Below, piece by piece: positions 48,775 to 56,428 of a stretch of DNA of 64,000 bases. Positions within the stretch are counted from its first letter, which is position 1. Each line of letters opens with the position of its first letter. A program made the translations under genes and the position numbers. Source of the stretch: a virus; the IMG/VR virus record IMGVR_UViG_3300048837_000984, positions 124,001-188,000 of that record; one strand, written 5' to 3'. The notes below the pieces were generated by a model. The model was not told the origin of the DNA. It searched no databases and was given only the letters and a program-made list of their open reading frames with translations.

Positions 48775-49793
48775 TCCACGGCCTCCAAGATGTCATTCGG
48801 CTGGATCAACTCCAGCTCGATTGCCCGCTTGAGAATCGTGATGAACGCCCGAGCTGCCGCAGCCTTGTCCTCGGCCGAAGACATACCGACGTTCGAGGCC
48901 GTTCGAGCACGAACCAGAGACTCGGTGAGACCGTTCACCTTGCGGAGAAACTTCTGCCGGTTCGTCAGTGAACCAGTCGTCTTGGTTTTGGTGCGCTCCC
49001 GGGTAGCCGCCATTTCAGCCCGGATAGCGTCCAGGGCCATCAAGGCCGAAGCCTGATCCGGGGCATCCTGGACCCGCTGCACGATACCGGGCAGATCTTC
49101 GCCGACTGGCTTGAACTCACAGATCAGTCGGGCCAGCTTGACCGTCACCGGGGTGTTGACCCGGCTTCCAGCCTGGACCTTAGCCAGGGCGTGAATGTGG
49201 TCGTGCGTCAGGCGGAACCGCGCGACGTCGACGCCTTCCTTGAGGACCAGCTGAGTGATGTTGCGCCGCTCTCGGTATTCCAACAGACTCGACCGAGAGA
49301 TCTGTACCGTGGCAGATGCGTCCGTGACGCTCAGACCCTGCTCATCGACCAGCTGAGAAGCGTAGATGCACCGCTCTTCGAAAGACACATCTCGCCCGTG
49401 GTTCAGGTTGAAAGCCATGGGCAGCTCTGCCACCGTCCGGTCGTCATCGCACTCGATAACGTAAGCCCGGATGGTCGCCAGCTTGAGAATCTTGGCCATC
49501 TCCGTCCGGTGATATCCGCTCAGGATGACTGGCTTCTTCCCCTTGCGGATGTTGACGACCGGATACGGGAACCGGTTCTCGTGGTGGATGGCCCCGTCAA
49601 CCATCTGGTCGACGTACTTCTGGTCGATACGACCGCCCAGAACTCGCCCGTTGTTGACCGTGGAAAAGTCGATGTCCGAAATCTTGACGTCGCGGACTTC
49701 CGCCGCAACCCCGTACTTTGCCATGACGCTCAGCGCGCCATCGTCAGGAATCCACAGGTCGTTACCGTTGACCTTCTTGCTCGCCTTCGACAT
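48771..49793 (-). CDS. ParB-like nuclease-domain protein
   Basis: 340 aa. Residues ~30-110 carry the ParB/Srx fold with PVILSGYHRTEMAKIL (GYHR at 93-96). A ParB-type helix-turn-helix (ASQLVDEQGLSVTDASATVQISRSSLLEY) follows, then a helical tail. ATG 49793 has GGAG seven nt upstream. No ParA partner is nearby; such phage ParB-like proteins may bind DNA, hydrolyse CTP or modify nucleotides. It sits in the AAA+/DUF1257 module. Confidence 0.82.
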   Translation of the reverse strand: MSKASKKVNGNDLWIPDDGALSVMAKYGVAAEVRDVKISDIDFSTVNNGRVLGGRIDQKYVDQMVDGAIHHENRFPYPVVNIRKGKKPVILSGYHRTEMAKILKLATIRAYVIECDDDRTVAELPMAFNLNHGRDVSFEERCIYASQLVDEQGLSVTDASATVQISRSSLLEYRERRNITQLVLKEGVDVARFRLTHDHIHALAKVQAGSRVNTPVTVKLARLICEFKPVGEDLPGIVQRVQDAPDQASALMALDAIRAEMAATRERTKTKTTGSLTNRQKFLRKVNGLTESLVRARTASNVGMSSAEDKAAAARAFITILKRAIELELIQPNDILEAVE

Positions 49794-49794
49794 A

Positions 49795-50709
49795 TCAGAT
49801 CTCCACACTGCGCTTTGGTCGTTGATTGAAAACTTCCGCGTTCTTGACGTCCTCGACAAACAGTCGAAGAGTCTTCACCAGTCCGGATGCGACGTCGCGA
49901 GAACCCTTACGATTGTCGTCGTTCAGGTCCTTGTGACCGACTTCGAGAAGATTCCGGGCACTCCGGATCTTCTCTTTAACTTCAGGAGACGTGACGAAGC
50001 CGAAAGACTCCATCTTCTCCAGCGCCAACTTGACCGCGGTCAGGTTACTTTCCTTGACAACCCCCTTGGTATCGATACGCTCGGTAAGAGTCGAAACCGC
50101 TTGCTTCAGTTCCTCCTCCATCGAACTAGCGATGACCTTGGCAGTCTCCTTGACCAGGCTCTGGACCTCGCGGACAATCTCACTGGCGTACTGAACCGCT
50201 TCCTCTCCGCTCAGTTTGTTTTCGCCGTGAGATAGAGGGAGCACGTAGCGTTTCGCTAAAAAACACTCTCGAAGAGCCGCCTCACTTTTTGGTAGATATT
50301 CTCGGATCTCCCGAAATTGGTGCTCTGTGTAAGCATTCTGAATGCTCTGAACAATTTCATCCCATTGAGATACGAACTCCTCAACCGCCGTCGCGAATTG
50401 CGTCTTGATGAGCATATCCGTGAGGTTGAAATACTCGACAGCCTTCGTAGCTGCGACCGCGCTGATCCCGTCGATCGGAAACGGTAGCGAGAACCTTCGA
50501 AGGAGACCTCTGAGTTCGGATTCGATAGATGAGAATCTCTTGTGCCACTTGTCAGGTAGCAACTTCCAGCGCGGGTTAGTCACGTTCGATTCGGCCACTT
50601 CCTCGCCAGAGACCTGGACTGAAGCGTTCCGAACCTTTCTCTGACCACGCCACCACTGGATTTTCAAATTAACCAGAACAACTGACCGATCAGTCTGGTT
50701 CTGCGTCAT
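49795..50709 (-). CDS. DUF3150-like hypothetical protein (304 aa)
   Basis: Layout like DUF3150 proteins: VLVNLKIQWWRGQRK at the start, a basic block LPDKWHKRFSSIESELRGLL, and a long helical rest. DUF3150 genes commonly lie near MoxR/CbbQ-type AAA+ genes, here a Ycf46-like one. The assignment is by motif impression. Function unknown; a partner or substrate of the AAA+ ATPase is inferred. AAGGAG directly before ATG. Confidence 0.65.
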   Translation of the reverse strand: MTQNQTDRSVVLVNLKIQWWRGQRKVRNASVQVSGEEVAESNVTNPRWKLLPDKWHKRFSSIESELRGLLRRFSLPFPIDGISAVAATKAVEYFNLTDMLIKTQFATAVEEFVSQWDEIVQSIQNAYTEHQFREIREYLPKSEAALRECFLAKRYVLPLSHGENKLSGEEAVQYASEIVREVQSLVKETAKVIASSMEEELKQAVSTLTERIDTKGVVKESNLTAVKLALEKMESFGFVTSPEVKEKIRSARNLLEVGHKDLNDDNRKGSRDVASGLVKTLRLFVEDVKNAEVFNQRPKRSVEI

Positions 50710-51088
50710 CTCCTTCCTCTCCTTTGGTTATCCCCTCGAAGAGAGCCTCGACAACGTCGTCGAGTTCGTCCACGGTAGGAGGCCCGTCTGGCCAGGTGTC
50801 GAACACACCGTCTTCGGTCATGTCCTTCAACTCGGCTTTGACCGCAGAGATGCCGAGCTGAACTATGCGGAACATCCTTGAGTTGAACTGCTCCTGTTCC
50901 TTGTCCGCTTCCTCGACGGAAATGTCGTTAATGCTGACAACGGGGCTAATGCCCCACACCCCCTGGTTCAGCAGGTTGGCCTCTTCTCCAGCTGCTATGG
51001 CTTCCTCGACAGTGGCAAAGACCTGGTTGTCCTTGTTGACAACGAAGTCGAAGCCGTTGTGAGGATCGCCGATGAGGATGATGTACAT
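50690..51088 (-). CDS. acidic hypothetical protein (132 aa)
   Basis: Begins MYIILIGDPHNGFDFVV, then highly acidic. ATG with GGAG upstream, starting inside the AAA+ stop (TAATG). It overlaps the DUF3150-like gene too, so all three are translated together. No recognised domain. Confidence 0.65.
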   Translation of the reverse strand: MYIILIGDPHNGFDFVVNKDNQVFATVEEAIAAGEEANLLNQGVWGISPVVSINDISVEEADKEQEQFNSRMFRIVQLGISAVKAELKDMTEDGVFDTWPDGPPTVDELDDVVEALFEGITKGEEGDDAEPD

Positions 51089-52917
51089 TAGTTGTCTCCG
51101 GGATTGATATGGGCCTGTCGGCCCTGTCGTTGGCTCGTGAACTGTGGCTTAGCCAAGCTCACTGGGGTAGCGTTGTTCTGACAGAAGTCCATGATAGCCT
51201 GGACACTCTTTGCTGCCAGCTTGTAAACAGGCGAAATAGTTTTGTGGGCCTGCAGGACGTCATCCAGGGTAGGCTGCAGTTCTCGCCGCTGTACGAAGGC
51301 TCTGCGCACGGACATGATGCAGATCTGTTCCAGCTCCGCACCAGTGAACTGGTTCGTACTGTCTACAATGACCTTCTTGTCTGCCGCCTTGAAAGTCGAA
51401 AAGCTTGCGCCGTTCTTCTTCATGTGGATGGTCAGAATCTCTTCCCGTTCCTGTGCAGATGGGAAGTCCGTGTAGAACGTTGCGTCGAGCCGACCGGTTC
51501 GGATTGACTCGACAGGTACTACCATCTTGCCAGTCACTGGGTCGGCCAGCTTGTTCATGGTCATGATAACGAACGCATCGCTATTCTCGTTCGCCATCCA
51601 GGACAGGAGTCGACCGAAGACCCGAAGGCTGACGCCACTGTCTCCGCTACCCTCGTCAATGCCGCCGAAAGCCTTGTCTGCCTCGTCGATCAGGACCACG
51701 CATGGACCTTGCGACTTGATGCGCTTCAAGGCCAGGCGCTGCCTCGTCTCGGACTCACCGACGATCCCGGCGAATACGCTGGAGAAGTCGTATTTGATGA
51801 GGGGTATCCGCATCGCCTTGGCTGTCGCCATGGCGACTGTACTTTTCCCAGTCCCGGCGATCCCCAGCAGGAGAACGCCCTTGGGCTTGCGTAGACCGAC
51901 CTTGGCCGCTTCCTCGGAGTAGCAGACCTTGCACTCCTCTACAAAATTGAGATAGTTCCTGTAGCCGCCGATATCCTGCATGGAGGCGATGCTCTCAGCG
52001 TCGATATATTCCAGAACATCGTCGTTCTTGAACGTAGCGGCCTTTTGGCGGTTGATAGTCGTTACCGCCTCAGGTGGAAAGCCGCGGTGACGGACACCGC
52101 ACAGGTAAAGAGCGTTGTTGGCTTCCGTACTGGTTAAGCCTCGAAGAGCTCGAACGATCTCGTATTTGGTGGCCTCGTCTGGTGGCTCGATGTTTCCGAC
52201 AAACCCGTTTGAGGTCAGGACTTCTTCGAGCTCCTTACGAAGCTGCGCCTCGGAAGGGTTCTCGAACTCCAAGCTGGCACAACAGTGCTTGATGTCCCCT
52301 GGAATACTCCACTCTGGCTGCATCAGCACGATTGGCCGCTTGAAAGAGGACGACACCAGAAGGTTGTTCTCGAACAGGTACCGAATCACTCGCTGGCACC
52401 GGGGATCCACGTCAGCCACATATCGGTGAATATCGTGGAACACGAAGATGCACCGCTTCGGGAACCGGGACGGGTCTGTGTCGATTGTCGACAGCAGCGC
52501 CTCGTAGGGATCCCCGACACAGGCGCCCTTCTCCAGGCCGGCAAAGCCACTTACGACGTCATAGGTTACGACCGAGTATCCGAAGGCTGACAGCAGATTC
52601 TCGATGCTGGAAACAAGATCCCGATACTTTGGCTGGTCGATAGAAGCTGCCCGGTCCAGGATCTTGATCATTAGAGGCGCGTCAACGGTCAAGACTGAGC
52701 CGGAAAACATTTCCTCGGCGGACTCGTCTAGCGATACCAGGCTAGCCTTAAACTCGCTGATGTCGATGTTGGCTGGCGTAAGGTCGACGGTCTTCTTGTT
52801 AGCGAGAAGCCAACCAGAGCGGCGGATCTCGTCCACCGCTCTGGTCTCTTCGGTTGTGTTGATATTGAGGATTGCGTAGCCGGCTTTGACGTGTTCAGTG
52901 AAATTCTGAATGAACAT
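51088..52917 (-). CDS. Ycf46/FtsH-like AAA+ ATPase
   Basis: 609 aa. An N-terminal ~300-residue domain begins like Ycf46 (KAGYAILNINTTEETRAVDEI), a helical bridge, then an AAA+ core: Walker A GIAGTGKST (352-360), Walker B VVLIDEADKAF (D411 E412), sensor MTMNKL, and an arginine-finger-type RTGRLDATF. No FtsH zinc-protease HExxH. It is probably a hexameric remodelling engine. Ycf46 associates with DUF1257/DUF2997 in other genomes, as here. Confidence 0.87.
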   Translation of the reverse strand: MFIQNFTEHVKAGYAILNINTTEETRAVDEIRRSGWLLANKKTVDLTPANIDISEFKASLVSLDESAEEMFSGSVLTVDAPLMIKILDRAASIDQPKYRDLVSSIENLLSAFGYSVVTYDVVSGFAGLEKGACVGDPYEALLSTIDTDPSRFPKRCIFVFHDIHRYVADVDPRCQRVIRYLFENNLLVSSSFKRPIVLMQPEWSIPGDIKHCCASLEFENPSEAQLRKELEEVLTSNGFVGNIEPPDEATKYEIVRALRGLTSTEANNALYLCGVRHRGFPPEAVTTINRQKAATFKNDDVLEYIDAESIASMQDIGGYRNYLNFVEECKVCYSEEAAKVGLRKPKGVLLLGIAGTGKSTVAMATAKAMRIPLIKYDFSSVFAGIVGESETRQRLALKRIKSQGPCVVLIDEADKAFGGIDEGSGDSGVSLRVFGRLLSWMANENSDAFVIMTMNKLADPVTGKMVVPVESIRTGRLDATFYTDFPSAQEREEILTIHMKKNGASFSTFKAADKKVIVDSTNQFTGAELEQICIMSVRRAFVQRRELQPTLDDVLQAHKTISPVYKLAAKSVQAIMDFCQNNATPVSLAKPQFTSQRQGRQAHINPGDN

Positions 52918-52919
52918 TC

Positions 52920-53615
52920 TTACCCCAGTCCCACCTCTTGCGCGTCCTTCAGCTTCTGTAAAGCCCCGGACACAAACCGTTTCATCGATTCTGTGTTGGC
53001 GTTCTTCAACCCAGCCTTCGACAGCTGGTTGACCAGAGCGAGCATTCGCCCGGTCACGATGGCGTTGATTGTTTCGGTTTTCGAAGTCTCCATGTCGAAC
53101 ATCGCGTTGAACATGACCGGATCGTCGGAGAAGTCGTACTGGACCCGGTCGACAAGCTTGTTGTCCCGAGTAGCGATCCGCAACACATCCGGAGGCGTGA
53201 TGATACCCTCAGCGTCCAGGACCTTACCCATAAACGCTGTAATCTCTTCGTTAAACGGGTTTTCTGTTTCCGGCGGAGACAGGAGAAGCGCTTCGGTCAC
53301 TCCCCAGGCGATATCGTCGGAGTCTGGTAGAGCCAGAATGTCGCTAGGAACGCTGTTGCCGGAGAGGATAACGCATAGCCTGGCAAAGTCGACTACGCTC
53401 AGGAAGAAGCTGTTTGTAGTCAGGATGGCGATTGCCGCCATCAGACGCTCGAAGTTCTCTCGCGGAATCTCCAGACCGTTGTCTTCCTCGATTTGGATTT
53501 CAATGGCCAGAGGCTCCCAGGACAGCGCTTCACTGCCGTAGGCGTCCAGGAACATCGCGACCAGAGTGGTCGCGAACATGCTAGGATCTTTCCAGAGCTG
53601 ATTTCCTTTGAACAT
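52920..53615 (-). CDS. hypothetical protein (231 aa)
   Basis: Unrecognised, mainly helical; ATG with GGAAGGAAAG upstream, and an alternative ATG 12 codons in. It sits directly upstream of the AAA+ gene and overlaps the next gene by 35 nt, so it is likely a partner within the module. Confidence 0.6.
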   Translation of the reverse strand: MFKGNQLWKDPSMFATTLVAMFLDAYGSEALSWEPLAIEIQIEEDNGLEIPRENFERLMAAIAILTTNSFFLSVVDFARLCVILSGNSVPSDILALPDSDDIAWGVTEALLLSPPETENPFNEEITAFMGKVLDAEGIITPPDVLRIATRDNKLVDRVQYDFSDDPVMFNAMFDMETSKTETINAIVTGRMLALVNQLSKAGLKNANTESMKRFVSGALQKLKDAQEVGLG

Positions 53616-54060
53616 CGGCGCTTTCCTTCCGTCGTTGCAGGGAGTCGAGCTTGCGTTTGGCCTGCAAAGCCAGTGCGCCGATATTATAAGTGATTACTTC
53701 GACAGGGGCTTCGTTCAAAGTTGGCCGGTGATCCCCGCTTGCCAGACAGAGAAAGCCGTCCCGACCGGACAGAACGGCATAACTGCGATCAAGGATGGCC
53801 AGTTGCATTATCACTGTTTCTTTGTCCGGCTGGAACTCGCAGCCGAACTTGACCAGATCGTCGACATAATTATTAAGTAGCAGGTCGACGGCTTCGGGAG
53901 AGATAGGCGACGACGAGGACAGCAAAGCAGCAAGCCAGACGAAGATAGACTCCCCAAAGCCCAGAGCCTCTTCATCCGTTCTCTTTAGCTGTCGCCACAG
54001 CTTTCGGATTGCTAGTGGAGACAGCTTCGGAAATAACTTTGCTGCCTCGTCGCGGGTCAT
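53581..54060 (-). CDS. hypothetical protein (159 aa)
   Basis: Helical protein with an EAVDLLLNNYVDDL segment whose codons contain an AT-core motif copy. ATG overlaps the upstream stop as ATGA; the end overlaps the 231-aa gene. Unrecognised. Confidence 0.6.
   Translation of the reverse strand: MTRDEAAKLFPKLSPLAIRKLWRQLKRTDEEALGFGESIFVWLAALLSSSSPISPEAVDLLLNNYVDDLVKFGCEFQPDKETVIMQLAILDRSYAVLSGRDGFLCLASGDHRPTLNEAPVEVITYNIGALALQAKRKLDSLQRRKESADVQRKSALERS
53862..53878. repeat. copy of AT-core motif
   Basis: GACATAATTATTAAGT, one base from the GACATAATTTTTAAGT copy at 23149. Confidence 0.4.
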
Positions 54061-54371
54061 ATCGCACCAAGACCAGAGTTCATCTCGTAAGTACAGTGCC
54101 AGCCGGCTGTCTTCTCGTGACCGCGGAGAAGGTCAGCTGTGGTTTGACCGGCCTCGTTAACCGGAGTTGGCGTCCGATCCAGGCCGAAGCCACGAACAGC
54201 GAAGCCGTTCTTGATGGCTTCTTCCTGTGCCTTAGCTCTCGCCGCCTTGGACAGAAGACTTTCTCGGTTACGCGCCTTGAGGACCACGACAGCATTGCAG
54301 GTGTCGACTCGCTTGAACGAGACCACCTCGAACTCGCTAGTATCTGCCGCCTTGTTGAAGTCGATCGACAT
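54057..54371 (-). CDS. hypothetical protein (104 aa)
   Basis: Start ATG 54371 with GGTGG nearby; ATG 54383 is an alternative. Short domain with VDTCNAVVVLKARN and a terminal HCTYEMNSG segment. It is the first gene after the structured RNA region and ends with ATGA coupling to the next. Function unknown. Confidence 0.6.
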   Translation of the reverse strand: MSIDFNKAADTSEFEVVSFKRVDTCNAVVVLKARNRESLLSKAARAKAQEEAIKNGFAVRGFGLDRTPTPVNEAGQTTADLLRGHEKTAGWHCTYEMNSGLGAI

Positions 54372-54391
54372 TTCACCACCCATAGTTAAAG

Positions 54392-55180
54392 ATAAGGGCC
54401 GGAAAGGCTTAATATCTAAAATACCAACCCCACTACCGCACGTCAGTAGAAAAGATAGAGAGCTACGTATGTAGCACTCCACCCAATCGACTGACTGTGC
54501 GGTAGTGAGGTTGTGATGTATTTGCCCTTTTCCGGTCATCCGGTTGGCGGGCTGCCTGTCCTTTTGTACGGTAGACTAACCGCCAGGGATTATCTGTTAA
54601 CCCTGGATCTTGTCCGGTCTATCCGGACTACGCGGGTCCAGTGCGGGGCCGCTACCCCTTCGCACCGCTGGCAGGCAAGATACATCCTCCACAAGCTGCC
54701 AGTCCTGTGGAGACTTGAGTGTCGGGCAGCATCGGGTTGCTAGGCCGATGCTGCACTCTCGCAACCTTAGTGGCAATAAGGCCTGCCGAGCCGGCTTTTT
54801 CTCTGGGAGCCACCCAGGCGGTTAAGCTTTACCGCAGCTGTCTTTACAGGGTCCCCCCTGGCCGTAAAGACAGAAACCGAGAACTTTTAACGCAGTTACT
54901 ATGCGGACTGTTACGGAAGTTCTACCGGAGCTCTGTCACCCAGACAGAGATGGCCGTGTTTTCTGGAACACGGAAAGAGACGCAGGCCAGCGCTGCGTCG
55001 CGCTTCCGGGTCGGTCGAGCGCGAACTCGACCGACCCGGTAATTAGCTGTTGCCAGCTATTTTCAGGTGACGACTGGAAACGATCCAGCCGCCACCCGGT
55101 CCCCCGGACACGCGTTGACACGCTCTCAGGTCTGGGAGTCAGAAACCTAAGGGCGTATCACCTTTAATTGACGCGTTTTT
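54392..55180 (-). ncRNA. candidate large ornate structured RNA
   Basis: About 790 bases without a supported gene, dense in stable stems: a 20-bp stem with one bulge and one mismatch (54426-54447 with 54490-54512), a pseudoknot of two 7-bp stems (54668/54696 and 54687/54706), 10-bp stems at 54726 and 54838, 7-bp stems at 54931, 54954 and 54979, a 14-bp perfect stem (55006-55019 with 55026-55039) and a 6-bp stem at 55044. On the minus strand two loops are GNRA (GCAA at 55050-55053; GGGA within the 54838 hairpin). Short frames exist but lack ribosome sites. Strand is inferred. It resembles in scale GOLLD/ROOL/OLE-type RNAs, some phage-borne; I cannot test class membership here. Confidence 0.7.
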
Positions 55181-55189
55181 GGTGAGTTT

Positions 55190-55450
55190 TTAGGTGAGTG
55201 TGACGTCTCGGCCGTTTGGTAAAAATACGCGGATGGCCTCGACCTTGAGAAGAGTCTTGAGCGTCTGGATTCCTTCGGTGGTGAGAGCTGCTGTGGCTGA
55301 CTTGATGAAGTCGTAGTCGGGTGCAATGGTTATCTTGCCGCAGCAGCCCGACTTCTTTATCGTCTTTCCGAAGAAAGGGAAGACCTTCCGGACCTCCCGC
55401 TTCTTGGCTAGAGACTTGATAGCCTGGTTATCCAGGAAGAGGCTTCGCAT
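55190..55450 (-). CDS. small hypothetical protein (86 aa)
   Basis: Basic, compact protein with a CCGK centre and an alpha/beta C-terminal half (ALTTEGIQTLKTLLKV). The ribosome site is weak. It is the last tail-region gene before the structured RNA, and its stop borders that RNA. Function unknown. Confidence 0.6.
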   Translation of the reverse strand: MRSLFLDNQAIKSLAKKREVRKVFPFFGKTIKKSGCCGKITIAPDYDFIKSATAALTTEGIQTLKTLLKVEAIRVFLPNGRDVTLT

Positions 55451-55453
55451 GAC

Positions 55454-55852
55454 TTACTGACCCGCTGTGTATATCTCTGGCGGACTCAGCCGGTCAGAGA
55501 TGTTGAGTGTCTCAATGAGCTGATCGACGTCAGCCTTGATTGCCGACCAACCCTCGTCAGCGTCAGCCAAGGTCTCGTAGAACAATGAAACACTATCAGT
55601 CCGATAGTAGATGCCGACCGTTGAGTCATAGCTGGTTGGGAGTGTATTCATCTCGACCGGCGTGCATATTCCTTCGTAAATGACTTCTATGTCTTCAGCG
55701 TCGTCGCTAAGTGTCAGGACACGTACACGGAAGACCCGGTCATCGATGTTATTGCCATCCGACGCGGAAACAACCAGACGGTAACCAGTTACTGAGGTAC
55801 TGGTGTCTGGGACCGTACTGGATCGGGTGAGCTTCAGAGTTCGACTAGCCAT
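55454..55852 (-). CDS. hypothetical virion-region protein (132 aa)
   Basis: Beta-rich, Ser/Thr/Asp-rich like tail accessory proteins. GAGG five nt before ATG. It lies in the tail run next to the collar fibre but has no recognised domain. Confidence 0.6.
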   Translation of the reverse strand: MASRTLKLTRSSTVPDTSTSVTGYRLVVSASDGNNIDDRVFRVRVLTLSDDAEDIEVIYEGICTPVEMNTLPTSYDSTVGIYYRTDSVSLFYETLADADEGWSAIKADVDQLIETLNISDRLSPPEIYTAGQ

Positions 55853-55906
55853 GCATGCCTCAAGAAGTTTTGGTACCCATCGGGGCTTATGGGCGCCTGG
55901 TTGCGA

Positions 55907-56428
55907 TTACCCGTCAAGCCAGTCATCGTCCCATTCAGCGAACGGATTTTCCATCATCACCGGGTTAGGGTCTAATAGTTCGGCCGTCTCGATCTCTTCT
56001 ATCACAGCTTGCACAGCCTCTTCCCATGTCCGGTTGCGGAGCCGTGGTGGAGTCGGCATCCCCGCAGCCTGGAGCGAGTCGGCCACCTGATTGCACCACG
56101 CCCGCGTTTCCACCAGCGACTTGTAAAGCACGCGAATAACCACTTTGAGACGTTCGGATTGCGTGTCAGTTGCTGCGAGTGATTCCACGAGCCGCTCGCG
56201 TTTGATCTGCGTCGGCGTCCGCGTGTCAACGTGGTCCGCGATCACTCTTGTCGCGACACCTGGATCGGTTCCGTCAGGCAGACGGAAGATTAGACGATCT
56301 TGTCCCGCGTAGATCGGCTTCAGTTCGCCTGGAAACTGTGGAACACCAGCTGCGATCAACTCTGTCTTGAGTCGACCGAAGTGCAGTTGCTTCAGAGGAA
56401 CGTTTACCTCGATCACGCTACACCTCAT
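55907..56428 (-). CDS. hypothetical tail-region protein (173 aa)
   Basis: The ATG at 56428 overlaps the fibre stop as ATGA; a GTG at 56416 has AGGTG five nt upstream and could be the true start. N-terminal beta strands, a helical middle, and an acidic, aromatic end (AEWDDDWLDG). Position directly after a fibre gene suggests a fibre chaperone or assembly factor, inferred only from position. Confidence 0.6.
   Translation of the reverse strand: MRCSVIEVNVPLKQLHFGRLKTELIAAGVPQFPGELKPIYAGQDRLIFRLPDGTDPGVATRVIADHVDTRTPTQIKRERLVESLAATDTQSERLKVVIRVLYKSLVETRAWCNQVADSLQAAGMPTPPRLRNRTWEEAVQAVIEEIETAELLDPNPVMMENPFAEWDDDWLDG

Noticed and set aside
54513-55167. Several overlapping short plus-strand frames
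   Set aside because: They lack ribosome sites, conflict with each other and lie over stable stems better explained as RNA.
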